A stretch of DNA of 7,299 nt from Propionicimonas sp. (GTDB lineage: Bacteria; Actinomycetota; Actinomycetes; Propionibacteriales; Propionibacteriaceae), in the NCBI GenBank assembly GCA_031119515.1, contig JAVHXR010000017.1:1-7299 (forward strand), written 5' to 3'. The notes under the pieces are model-generated. The model searched no databases, had not been told where the DNA came from, and saw only the letters and a program-made list of their open reading frames with translations. The first letter of the stretch is position 1. Every line of letters begins with the position of its first letter. Position numbers and translations under genes: made by a program. Positions 1 to 6,307 of this stretch are shown here, in pieces.

Positions 1-202
1 GGCCCGTCCACACCGCGACGGCGGCCGCCAGGGCGACCCCGGCGATCCCGCGCTGACGGGCGCCGAGCGCATCCGGCACCGGCGCCAGCCAGCCCGGCAG
101 CCGGAGCGCCGGGGGCGTGGCCAGGCGGCGACCTGTCGTCTCAGGGACCACCAGCCAGGCGGCGAGGCCGGCGAGCAGCGCCGCGGCTGCCACCCAGCCC
201 AT
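1..202 (-). CDS. tadC: TadC-like membrane protein of the tad pilus system (N-terminal part, runs off the window)
   Basis: Only the first 67 residues are present (MGWVAAAALLAGLAAW...). A hydrophobic helix at about residues 3-19 is followed by a short Pro/Arg-rich soluble stretch and the start of a second hydrophobic segment at about 52-66. This fits the N terminus of the second inner-membrane platform protein of Tad/type II secretion F family. The assignment rests mainly on position, directly after tadA and tadB. TadC is expected to pair with TadB to form the membrane platform driven by the TadA ATPase. The ATG is one base after the TGA of tadB (TGAGATG). An in-frame GTG at 211-209 is an alternative start, and neither has a strong Shine-Dalgarno. 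The T2SSF domain itself lies outside the window, so the identity is inferred more than seen. Confidence 0.72.
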   Translation of the reverse strand, partial: MGWVAAAALLAGLAAWLVVPETTGRRLATPPALRLPGWLAPVPDALGARQRGIAGVALAAAVAVWTG

Positions 203-203
203 C

Positions 204-983
204 TCAACCACCGTGCCGATCGGCGAGGAGTTCGGTCCAGACCAGGCCGGCGCATCCCAGGGCGACCCCGACAAGGAGGCAGCCCCTTCCGGCCAGCGAC
301 CCGGTCAGGAACCCGAGCGGATCGCCGCCGAGCAGGTAGCCCAGCGCCACCCCAGCCACCGGGAGACCCGCCAGCAACCGCCCGGTGGCCCGCGGCGCCG
401 CGAGTTCTGCGGCCACCGTGTCGCGCACCGCCTCGGCGCGGCTCAGCTGCTCGGCGACCGCATCCAGCGTCGCCGTCATCGACGCGCCGGTGCGCTCGGC
501 GAGTTCCCAGGCACGGGCCAGTTCGCCCAGGCCCGCCCGGCCGGGTGCTCCCGCGCCCTGGCGCAACACCGGCGCCACCCCGCCTCCCATCGCCTGGACG
601 GCGGCCGCCTCGGCCAGGACGGGTGCCTGCCCGGCGGCGGCCTTCAGCGCGGCGGCCGGAATCAGCCCGAGCTTCAGCATGCCGCTGAGGAGTTGGGCCG
701 AGCGCACCACCTCGGCCCGCTCACGGACCGCGTTCCGCCTCAGCCGGTGACGTCGCCAGACCCAGGCCGCCACGACCACGACCACGGCCGTCGAGAGCCC
801 TACCGCCCAGTCGACCGCCAGTGCACCGACTGCGCCGACCACGGCGGCGACGAGCCAGGCGGTTCGCCGTCCGGGCGGCCGCGCGGCCTGCGGCCGGTGA
901 ACCGCCAGCCGGCCGGGATCGGGCGGCGGCCACACCGACAGCCACCCGGCGATCGCCGCCGCCAGGATCGCCAGTGCGGTCAT
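204..983 (-). CDS. tadB: TadB-like type II secretion F-domain platform protein
   Basis: This is a 259-residue integral membrane protein, probably the inner-membrane platform subunit of a Tad (Flp pilus) assembly machine. A hydrophobic N-terminal helix lies at about residues 3-17. Two more membrane segments lie at about 43-58 and 61-77, followed by a basic stretch (RRHRLRRNAVRERAE, 77-91). A cytoplasmic helical T2SSF-type domain covers about 92-200 and includes GASMTATLDAVAEQL. C-terminal membrane segments follow at about 203-219 and 233-250. I chose the ATG at 983 because it overlaps the tadA stop as ATGA, which indicates translational coupling; the reading frame stays open further upstream but there lies antisense-of-frame within tadA. 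The length is typical of the short actinobacterial TadB homologues. The low-complexity Ala/Gly/Val composition makes domain edges approximate. Confidence 0.88.
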   Translation of the reverse strand: MTALAILAAAIAGWLSVWPPPDPGRLAVHRPQAARPPGRRTAWLVAAVVGAVGALAVDWAVGLSTAVVVVVAAWVWRRHRLRRNAVRERAEVVRSAQLLSGMLKLGLIPAAALKAAAGQAPVLAEAAAVQAMGGGVAPVLRQGAGAPGRAGLGELARAWELAERTGASMTATLDAVAEQLSRAEAVRDTVAAELAAPRATGRLLAGLPVAGVALGYLLGGDPLGFLTGSLAGRGCLLVGVALGCAGLVWTELLADRHGG

Positions 984-2128
984 GGCCGCACCATCGCGCC
1001 CAGTTCGGCGTGGGCGTCGAGGCGTTCGGTGCCGCCGCCGGGCAGGAACCGGAGCGCCGGGGCCGCGGTGCAGAGACCGCTGGCACCGTCCTGGCGGATC
1101 ACCCGCACCTCGTCCACCCAGCGTCGCCCGTCGGGCAGCCGTCGGACGCCGATGACCAGGTCGAGGGCGGCGGCGACCTGGGCGTGGACTGCAGCCCGTC
1201 CCAACCCGCCCAGGGCGGCGAGCGCCTCCAGCCGCGCCGGGACGTCCGCCGCCGAGTTGGCGTGGACGGTTCCGCAACCGCCCTCGTGGCCGGTGTTGAG
1301 CGCGGTCAGCAGGTCGACCAGTTCCGCGCCCCGCACCTCCCCCACCACCAGCCGGTCGGGGCGCATCCGCAGCGCCTGCCGGACCAGATCGGTGAGCGTG
1401 ATCGCCCCCACGCCCTCGGCGTTGGCCGGCCGGCCCTCCAGCCGCAGGCAGTGCGGATGGTCGGGGGCGAGCTCGCGCGAATCCTCGGCGATCACGATGC
1501 GTTCGGCGGCCGGGACGACCCCCAGCATGGTGGCCAGCAGCGTGGTCTTGCCCGAGCCGGTGCCGCCGCAGATCAGGAAGGCGGCCCGCGCCGCGACCAC
1601 GTCCGACAGCACCCGCGACGCCTCGGCCGCCATCGCGCCACCGGACACCCAGTCCTCCAGGCCCAGCGACCGCGTCCGCGGAACCCGGAGTGACAGGCAG
1701 GTCCCGGCGTCGGCGACCACCCCGAGAACGGCGTGCACCCGGACTCCGCTGGCGAGCCGGGCGTCGACGAACGGCGAGCCGTCGTCGAGCCGGCGTCCCA
1801 CCGATGCCGCCAGCCGGACGGCGAGCCGGCGCACCTCTGCTTCGCCGTTGAACCCCACCTCCGCCGGTTCGAGGCCCTGGCCACGATCCAGGTACACCTG
1901 GCCCGCGCCGTTGACCAGGACGTCGGTCACACCGGGCAGCGCGAGCACCGCGTCCAGCGGGCCGGCACCGAGGCTGTCGCGCCGCAGCGCCGTCACGGTG
2001 GCGCGGACGGTGCCGTCGCTGACCAGGTGGCCGAGTTCCCGCAATGCGAGCCCGACCTCGACCGGCCCGGCACCCAGCCCGCGCCGGCCCAGGTAGGCGC
2101 GGACCGCCTCGACCGGCAGTTCAGCCAT
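980..2128 (-). CDS. tadA: TadA/CpaF-family secretion ATPase
   Basis: This 382-residue protein is a type II/IV secretion ATPase that would power assembly of Flp-type pilins at the cytoplasmic face of the membrane. All diagnostic boxes are visible. They are the N-terminal domain motif LPGVTDVLVNG (about 64-74), Walker A GGTGSGKTT (188-196), the Asp box IVIAEDSREL (211-220), Walker B MRPDRLVVGEVRG (255-267) and the His box TGHEGGCGTVHAN (279-291). DVLVNG and GEVRG are typical of the CpaF/TadA branch rather than PilB/GspE. The ATG at 2128 overlaps the last 8 bases of the upstream ssd/tadZ gene, and a G-rich stretch (GGGGGGCGGAG) precedes it. The stop overlaps the tadB start as ATGA. The catalytic boxes look intact, so it is probably functional. 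Its substrate is inferred from family, since no pilin gene is in view. Confidence 0.96.
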   Translation of the reverse strand: MAELPVEAVRAYLGRRGLGAGPVEVGLALRELGHLVSDGTVRATVTALRRDSLGAGPLDAVLALPGVTDVLVNGAGQVYLDRGQGLEPAEVGFNGEAEVRRLAVRLAASVGRRLDDGSPFVDARLASGVRVHAVLGVVADAGTCLSLRVPRTRSLGLEDWVSGGAMAAEASRVLSDVVAARAAFLICGGTGSGKTTLLATMLGVVPAAERIVIAEDSRELAPDHPHCLRLEGRPANAEGVGAITLTDLVRQALRMRPDRLVVGEVRGAELVDLLTALNTGHEGGCGTVHANSAADVPARLEALAALGGLGRAAVHAQVAAALDLVIGVRRLPDGRRWVDEVRVIRQDGASGLCTAAPALRFLPGGGTERLDAHAELGAMVRP

Positions 2129-3152
2129 CTCCGCCCCCCATCACGCGGGCGAGCAGCCCGCGGCAGGCCCGCTGGTAGCGCCGCCCTGCCCGCAGCGGTG
2201 GGAGGCCGCGCTCCGCCGCGGCCGGAAGCCGGCGGTCATCGGGCAGCTCGGCCACCACGGGCAGGCCGACGGCGTCGGCCACCATCGCCGCGGTGATACC
2301 TGGCGAAGCCCGCCGCAGCACGAGCTCGGCCGACTCCAGCTGGTGGGCGCGGACGACCTCGCGGGCCGCGGCGACGGCCCGGATCCCGCCCTGCACCACC
2401 ACCAGGATCCGGGTTGCCAGGCGCAGCGACTCCCTCGCCGCGGCCGTCAGCGACCGGCCGGGGTCGACAACGACCAGGTCGTGCCCGCGACGCAGTGACC
2501 CGAGGATCGCCGCCATCGGGTCGCGCGCCAGGTCGATCGCCGGCCCGCGTGCCATCGACACCAGTGATACCCCGTCGACGACCGGGAGGTAGGGTCGCAG
2601 GTCGCCGACGTGCCCCTGGGCGCCGGTCAGCCGTGGCCACCGCCAGCCGCCGGTCTGTTCGGCGCCCAGCAGCAGGTCGATACCCCCGCCGACCAGGTCG
2701 GCGTCGACGAGGGCGGCCCGGCCGTTCCCGGTGGCAGCCAGACAGGCGAGAGTGCCGGCGAGGGTCGAGGCCCCGACGCCGCCGGCGCCGCCGACCACGG
2801 CCACGACCGGCGCCAGACCCGGAGCGCTGTCGCCCCCGAGCACCACGCCCAGCCAGGCCGCCCCGGCGGGCAAACCGATCACCCGGGCGCCGAGCGGTGC
2901 CGACCACGCGGTCAGGGCGCGCTCGTCGGCGCCGACCAGGAACACGTCCGGCCGGTGCGGCAGCGCCCGCCCGACGACCCGCTCGGCGAGGTCGTCGGCG
3001 ATGAACACCGCCCCCGCGTCCCGCCAGCCGGCCGCCAGCTCCTCCAGGTTCGTCACCGCACGCGCGGTGAGCTCCTGCGCAGCCGCGGCGGCCAGCACGG
3101 CGTCCTGGGTGTCCCCCGGCCCCGCCGCCACCAGTACGTCGACCCGCTCCAC
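2121..3152 (-). CDS. ssd: Ssd/TadZ-like MinD-family protein (first gene of the tad operon)
   Basis: Read from the GTG at 3152, this is a 343-residue protein. Residues 1-110 resemble a receiver-like N-terminal domain. A MinD/ParA-like domain follows, with a deviant P-loop VVGGAGGVGASTLAG (119-133), a switch-like strand ALVDADLVGGGIDLLLG (147-163) and Walker B-like DLVVVD (225-230). This architecture and its place directly before tadA match actinobacterial Ssd (septum site-determining protein, M. tuberculosis Rv3660c) and TadZ/CpaE. TadZ/CpaE proteins position the Tad machine at the pole. Both lysines of the MinD motif KGGVGKT are replaced by alanine, so ATP hydrolysis is doubtful. The start is supported by AAGGA 8 bases upstream. 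The frame stays open upstream to 3824, but that part lies antisense to the divergent gene. An in-frame GTG at 3170 is a weaker alternative. Confidence 0.88.
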   Translation of the reverse strand: MERVDVLVAAGPGDTQDAVLAAAAAQELTARAVTNLEELAAGWRDAGAVFIADDLAERVVGRALPHRPDVFLVGADERALTAWSAPLGARVIGLPAGAAWLGVVLGGDSAPGLAPVVAVVGGAGGVGASTLAGTLACLAATGNGRAALVDADLVGGGIDLLLGAEQTGGWRWPRLTGAQGHVGDLRPYLPVVDGVSLVSMARGPAIDLARDPMAAILGSLRRGHDLVVVDPGRSLTAAARESLRLATRILVVVQGGIRAVAAAREVVRAHQLESAELVLRRASPGITAAMVADAVGLPVVAELPDDRRLPAAAERGLPPLRAGRRYQRACRGLLARVMGGGDG

Positions 3153-3160
3153 GCCTGTGA

Positions 3161-3165
3161 TCCTT
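3161..3165 (-). promoter_or_regulatory. Ribosome binding site of ssd/tadZ
   Basis: AAGGA lies on the minus strand 8 bases before the GTG at 3152-3150. It decides this start over the in-frame GTG at 3170, which has no comparable purine-rich site in front of it. Confidence 0.6.
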
Positions 3166-3204
3166 GCCACCGCCGGGCCGGATGGCTCACCCGGATCCCT
3201 CGCC

Positions 3205-3213
3205 TGTGGATAA
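3205..3213 (-). promoter_or_regulatory. Perfect DnaA-box 9-mer (TTATCCACA on the minus strand)
   Basis: The plus strand reads TGTGGATAA, the exact complement of the consensus DnaA box TTATCCACA. It lies in the 130 bp divergent intergenic region, 53 bases before the ssd/tadZ start codon and about 70-78 bases upstream of the likely leaderless start of the methyltransferase-like gene. The match is exact and AT-rich in a very GC-rich background, which makes chance less likely. Function as an operator is inferred. Confidence 0.55.
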
Positions 3214-3219
3214 CTCGCG

Positions 3220-3228
3220 TCATCCACA
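3220..3228 (+). promoter_or_regulatory. Near-consensus DnaA-box 9-mer (TCATCCACA)
   Basis: TCATCCACA differs from the TTATCCACA consensus at one position. It is inverted relative to the perfect 9-mer at 3205-3213 and separated from it by 6 bp (CTCGCG). The two together form an imperfect 9+9 palindrome in which 8 of 9 positions pair. It could instead be one arm of a palindromic operator for an unrelated dimeric regulator. Confidence 0.45.
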
Positions 3229-3270
3229 CCCCGGCCGCCGCGCCTCGCCCGCCCCGCGGCCGGGCCACCG

Positions 3271-3276
3271 TACGAT
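3271..3276 (+). promoter_or_regulatory. -10 element for a leaderless transcript of the methyltransferase-like gene
   Basis: TACGAT fits the actinobacterial TANNNT -10 pattern and ends 6 bases before the ATG at 3283. Transcription would therefore start at or very near the A of the start codon. No Shine-Dalgarno precedes the ATG, which agrees with leaderless translation. No clear -35 hexamer is seen at the expected 17-19 bp spacing. Confidence 0.55.
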
Positions 3277-3282
3277 GCGGAC

Positions 3283-4035
3283 ATGGCCGCCTCCGCCAGC
3301 CCGTTCCCGCCCTCGGCGGCGACGTGGCTGACCGCCCCCGCGGCCCGTGATGTCGCAGCGATCGGGCTCGCGTCCTTCGGGCTGGCCCGCCGAATCGCCG
3401 GCACCGCCCGACTCACCGTGGTCGACCGGGAGCCCGCCGGTGTCGCCGCCGCCGCCCACCGCGTGCCTGGGACGATCGCGGTCGCGGCCGCGCCGGACGC
3501 CACCCCGTTCATGCCGTGCGTGTTCGACCAGGTGATCGTGGTCGACCTGCTGCACACCCTGCCGCCCCGGCTGGCACTGGCCGAGTTCGCCCGGGTGCTG
3601 CGACCGGGCGGGAGCCTCGCCGTCGTCCACACCGCCAGGGACGACTCCGTCCCCTGGGTCCGGCGGCTTGCCGGGATCGTCCGCCGGGTCGACCCGGAGG
3701 CGATGGCCGAGGCGACGATCTCCACGACCGAGGCGGCGCTGCACGACAACCCGTACTTCCCGCTGCTGCAGCGCCAGGACTTCCGCCGCTGGGTGCCGGC
3801 GGACAAGCCACAGCTGCTCGCCATGGTCGAGCGCCTGGGCGGGTTCGCCGACGCAGACCCCGAGGCCCGCCAGGCCGTCGTCGCCGAGACCGGGGCCCTC
3901 TACGACTCGGTGGCGCGGGTGCCGGATCCGCTGCTGCTGCCGTACACGATCAGCTGCTGGCGCGGGCAGGTCGACCACACCGAGCTCACCGCGCCGCTCC
4001 AGCCGGAGGACGTCGGGCTGAGGATCACCCTCTAG
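3283..4035 (+). CDS. Class I SAM-dependent methyltransferase-like protein
   Basis: This 250-residue cytoplasmic protein resembles the Methyltransf_11/25 group. The best landmarks are the acidic residue ending strand beta2 (RLTVVDREP, 43-51), DATPFMPCVFDQVIVVDLLHTL (72-93, the usual strand-4 region) and the post-strand-4 block EFARVLRPGGSLAVVH (101-116), which is typical of class I methyltransferases. The glycine-rich cofactor loop is poor. Where D/E-x-G-x-G-x-G is expected the protein has AAIGLASFGLARR (25-37), so SAM binding is uncertain. The C-terminal part from about residue 120 is not recognisable as a known substrate domain. It is divergent to ssd/tadZ, shares their promoter region, and could be co-regulated with the tad operon. 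The substrate is unknown. The ATG at 3283 is favoured by the leaderless promoter arrangement. Confidence 0.8.
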   Translation: MAASASPFPPSAATWLTAPAARDVAAIGLASFGLARRIAGTARLTVVDREPAGVAAAAHRVPGTIAVAAAPDATPFMPCVFDQVIVVDLLHTLPPRLALAEFARVLRPGGSLAVVHTARDDSVPWVRRLAGIVRRVDPEAMAEATISTTEAALHDNPYFPLLQRQDFRRWVPADKPQLLAMVERLGGFADADPEARQAVVAETGALYDSVARVPDPLLLPYTISCWRGQVDHTELTAPLQPEDVGLRITL

Positions 4036-4057
4036 CGCGCGATCCTCACAGACTCAG

Positions 4058-4063
4058 TAGTGT
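4058..4063 (+). promoter_or_regulatory. Possible -10 element for the holin-X family gene
   Basis: TAGTGT fits TANNNT and lies 29 bases before the ATG at 4093, leaving room for a short leader carrying the Shine-Dalgarno. No -35 match is visible. Read-through from the upstream gene, whose stop is at 4033-4035, is an equally good source of transcription. Confidence 0.3.
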
Positions 4064-4080
4064 GGTGACCACCACCGGCT

Positions 4081-4087
4081 GAAGGAG
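4081..4087 (+). promoter_or_regulatory. Strong ribosome binding site of the holin-X family gene
   Basis: GAAGGAG lies 5 bases before the ATG at 4093. This is the best Shine-Dalgarno in the window and fixes the start of the gene. Confidence 0.8.
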
Positions 4088-4092
4088 CCCTG

Positions 4093-4572
4093 ATGGCAGC
4101 ACAGCAGGAACTCGCGGGAATCATCAAAGGCATCCAGGACGACGTCCGCACGATCGTGCGCGGCGAGATCGAGCTGGTCAAGGCCGAGATCGTTCCGCAG
4201 GCGAAGTCCGCCGGCATCGGCGCCGGGCTGATCGGCGGGGCTGCCTACCTGGCGATCACCGCGGGGACGCTGCTGTTCCTCGCCCTCTCGTTCCTGCTCT
4301 CTGCCGGCTTCATGTCGTGGTTCGGGCTCGACCTGTTCCCGGCGGCGTTCTGGGGCTTCACCGTGATGGCCGTGCTGCTGGCGCTGGTGGCCGGGATCCT
4401 CGCCCTGGTCGCACGCCAGCGCATGGTGTTCACCCCGCCGCAGGCCGCGATCGACTTCGCCCAGGGCACCACCCAGTCGGTCACCGCCGCCGTGAAGGAT
4501 GCCTACCAGGAGGCGAACTCGCTGTCCCTGACCGGCAAGCCGACTCCGCCCAGGCAGCCGGAACTGGAGTGA
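4093..4572 (+). CDS. Small two-helix membrane protein, actinobacterial holin-X (phage holin 3_6) family
   Basis: This 159-residue protein has a characteristic layout. An amphipathic N terminus with alternating charges (IIKGIQDDVRTIVRGEIELVKAEI, 10-33) is followed by a long hydrophobic hairpin with segments at about 41-72 and 83-107. A short polar C-terminal tail ends in a Pro-rich stretch. This matches the widespread actinobacterial family named after phage holins (PF07332-like). In chromosomes the family is a conserved membrane protein of unknown role, not a lysis protein, and no prophage genes are nearby. M. tuberculosis Rv3669, from the related neighbourhood, is as I recall a member. The strong Shine-Dalgarno suggests good expression. 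It converges with the glucosidase gene 37 bp away. Function is unknown and the family call rests on topology and the N-terminal pattern. Confidence 0.8.
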   Translation: MAAQQELAGIIKGIQDDVRTIVRGEIELVKAEIVPQAKSAGIGAGLIGGAAYLAITAGTLLFLALSFLLSAGFMSWFGLDLFPAAFWGFTVMAVLLALVAGILALVARQRMVFTPPQAAIDFAQGTTQSVTAAVKDAYQEANSLSLTGKPTPPRQPELE

Positions 4573-4576
4573 ACGC

Positions 4577-4600
4577 CGGGCCGGCGAGCGGATCGGCCCG
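4577..4600. terminator. GC-rich hairpin between convergent genes, possible bidirectional terminator
   Basis: CGGGCCG (4577-4583) pairs perfectly with CGGCCCG (4594-4600) across a 10-base loop. It fills the 37 bp between the stops of the holin-X gene (+) and the glucosidase gene (-). No U-tract follows on either strand, so it would be a tract-less actinobacterial type terminator at best. Confidence 0.45.
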
Positions 4601-4609
4601 CAGCCGGGG

Positions 4610-6307
4610 TCAGCGCTGCAGGGCGTAGACCCGCGACTCCCAGGCCGCCAGGACTGGGCGGTCGGCGTCATGGGTCCCCAGCAGCAGCGTCGCTCCTACC
4701 AGGGACGGCAGTTCGCCCAGCGGCAGGCCGCGCTCGTCGCCGCCGAGGTTCGCCACCACCAGCAGCCGGTCGGCGCCCAGCGAGCGGGTGTAGGCGAACA
4801 GGGTCTCGTCGGCCGGAAGCAGCAGGTCGAACCGTCCCTCCCGGACGACCTCGAGCTCGTGCCGGAGCGCGATCAGGCGGCGGTAGTGGTGCAGCACGGA
4901 ATCCGGGTCGGCCGTCGCCGCCTCGACGTTGATCCAGGTGTGGTTGGGATTGACCGCCAGCCAGGGTGTCGCCGCGCTGAACCCGGCCTGCGGTGACGCG
5001 TCCCACTGCATCGGGGTCCGGGCGTTGTCCCGGCTCTTCAGCGCCAGCAAACCGAGCGCCTGCTCGGCGTCCATTCCGGCCTGGGTGGCGAGCAGGTAGA
5101 ACTGCCGGGACTCGATGTCGTCGTACTGCTCGATCGAGGTGAAGCCGGCATTCGTCATCCCGAGCTCCTGGCCCTGGTAGATGTAGGGCGTCCCCCTGAG
5201 CAGGTGCAGGACGGTCGCCAGGCTCTTGGCCGAGGCGACCCGGTGCTGCGGGGAGTCGTCGCCGAAGCGGGACACCGAGCGCGGCACGTCGTGGTTCTCG
5301 AGGAACAGCGAGTTCCAGCCGCGCTCGGCGAGGCCGTCCTGCCAGGCGGTCAGGGTCCGCTTCAGCTCGGGCAGGTGGAGCGGACGGTGGTTCCACTTCA
5401 GCTGCCCCGGCTCCTGGTCGAGCATCATGTGCTCGAAGGTGAAGACCATGGTCAGCTCGTTCGCCGCGGCGTCGGTGTAGTCGCGAGCCTGGTCGACGTC
5501 CACCATCACCATCTCGCCGACGCTGAACAGGCTCCTGTCGGTCAGCCCGACCTCGCGGTTCATCTCCTTGAGGAACTCGTGCATCCGCGGGCCGTTGACG
5601 ACCAGGCCGACCTCGTAGGAGACGTCGTCGCCGGGTGCCACCGCCCCGTCGGTCAGCGGCATCGTCTTGGAGATCAGGTTGATGACATCCATCCGGAAGC
5701 CGTCGACGCCGCGGTCGACCCACCACCGCATCATCTCGTAGACGGCGCTCCTGACCTCCGGGTTCTCCCAGTTCAGGTCGGGCTGGCCGGGGGCGAACAG
5801 GTGGAGGTAGTACTCACCGGAAGCGTCGTCGTACTCCCACCCCCGGCCGCCGAAGAAGGACGCCCAGTTCGTCGGCTCCGCGCCGGGGCTGCCGGGTTCG
5901 AAGCCCGGCCGGGCGGGCCGCCAGAAGTACCAGTCCCGTTTCGGCGAGGACGGATCGCGCGACTCCTGGAACCAGCGGTGCTGGTCGGAGGTGTGGTTGA
6001 CGACCAGGTCCATCACCAGCTTCATGCCCCTGGCGTGCAGTCCCGCGATCAACTCGTCGAGGTCGGCCAGGCTGCCGAACATCGGGTCGACGTCGGTGTA
6101 GTCGGCGATGTCGTAGCCGTTGTCCTCCATCGGCGAGCGGTAGACCGGCGAGAGCCAGACGACGTCGATGCCGAGGTCCGCCAGGTAGTCGAGGTGGGCG
6201 GTGACGCCCCGCAGGTCGCCGATGCCGTCGGCGTTGGAGTCCGCGAACGAGCGCGGGTAGATCTGGTAGACGACTGCGCTGTGCCACCACGGTGCCATGC
6301 CGTCCAT
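4610..6307 (-). CDS. GH13 alpha-glucosidase, oligo-1,6-glucosidase type
   Basis: This 565-residue protein covers the full length of the family (A domain with B insertion, then a C-terminal beta domain from about 480). The N terminus WWHSAVVYQIYPRSF and a Ca-binding-type loop DSNADGIGD (23-31) are standard. Conserved regions are MDLVVNH (99-105), QPDLNW (175-180), GFRMDVIN (203-210, nucleophile Asp207), VGEM (263-266, acid/base Glu265) and FLENHD (335-340, Asp340), with ARTPMQWD at 429-436. Val208 after the nucleophile is associated with alpha-1,6 activity (isomaltose, panose, isomalto-oligosaccharides), while maltases have Thr or Ala there. No signal peptide is seen, so the enzyme is probably cytoplasmic and acts on imported sugars. 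Trehalose-6-phosphate hydrolase or a broad alpha-glucosidase remain possible. No transporter or regulator adjoins it. The start may be ATG 6307 (AAGG 4 bases upstream) or ATG 6298 (AGGA 8 bases upstream). Confidence 0.93.
   Translation of the reverse strand: MDGMAPWWHSAVVYQIYPRSFADSNADGIGDLRGVTAHLDYLADLGIDVVWLSPVYRSPMEDNGYDIADYTDVDPMFGSLADLDELIAGLHARGMKLVMDLVVNHTSDQHRWFQESRDPSSPKRDWYFWRPARPGFEPGSPGAEPTNWASFFGGRGWEYDDASGEYYLHLFAPGQPDLNWENPEVRSAVYEMMRWWVDRGVDGFRMDVINLISKTMPLTDGAVAPGDDVSYEVGLVVNGPRMHEFLKEMNREVGLTDRSLFSVGEMVMVDVDQARDYTDAAANELTMVFTFEHMMLDQEPGQLKWNHRPLHLPELKRTLTAWQDGLAERGWNSLFLENHDVPRSVSRFGDDSPQHRVASAKSLATVLHLLRGTPYIYQGQELGMTNAGFTSIEQYDDIESRQFYLLATQAGMDAEQALGLLALKSRDNARTPMQWDASPQAGFSAATPWLAVNPNHTWINVEAATADPDSVLHHYRRLIALRHELEVVREGRFDLLLPADETLFAYTRSLGADRLLVVANLGGDERGLPLGELPSLVGATLLLGTHDADRPVLAAWESRVYALQR

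Noticed and set aside
117..2096. A 659-codon plus-strand open frame across the tad genes
   Set aside because: It lies antisense to tadA and tadB, which carry intact family motifs. Its product is Arg/Pro/Ser-rich low complexity, the usual shadow of a high-GC gene.
3205..3228. The TGTGGATAA palindrome as a replication origin or a dif site
   Set aside because: Only two 9-mers are present, with no AT-rich unwinding region or dnaA/dnaN genes, and the sequence does not resemble an actinobacterial dif site. A promoter-linked operator is the more economical reading.
3153..3824. N-terminal extension of the ssd/tadZ frame up to 3824
   Set aside because: The extension lies antisense to the methyltransferase-like gene, crosses the divergent promoter and is Ser/Ala/Arg-rich. 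The GTG at 3152 has its own Shine-Dalgarno and gives the normal family length.
3220..3978. A 252-codon minus-strand open frame opposite the methyltransferase-like gene
   Set aside because: Its composition is shadow-like (Gly/Arg/His-rich) and it has no motif. The plus-strand frame holds a recognisable methyltransferase core.
4093..4572. Holin-family protein as a sign of a prophage or lysis cassette
   Set aside because: No endolysin, capsid, integrase or attachment site is nearby. Chromosomal holin-X family genes are common in actinobacteria outside prophages.
4610..6307. Glucosidase as a sucrose isomerase or trehalose synthase
   Set aside because: The arginine-rich isomerase motif was not found, and the sequence lacks trehalose synthase features. 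A hydrolase of the oligo-1,6-glucosidase type fits the motifs better.
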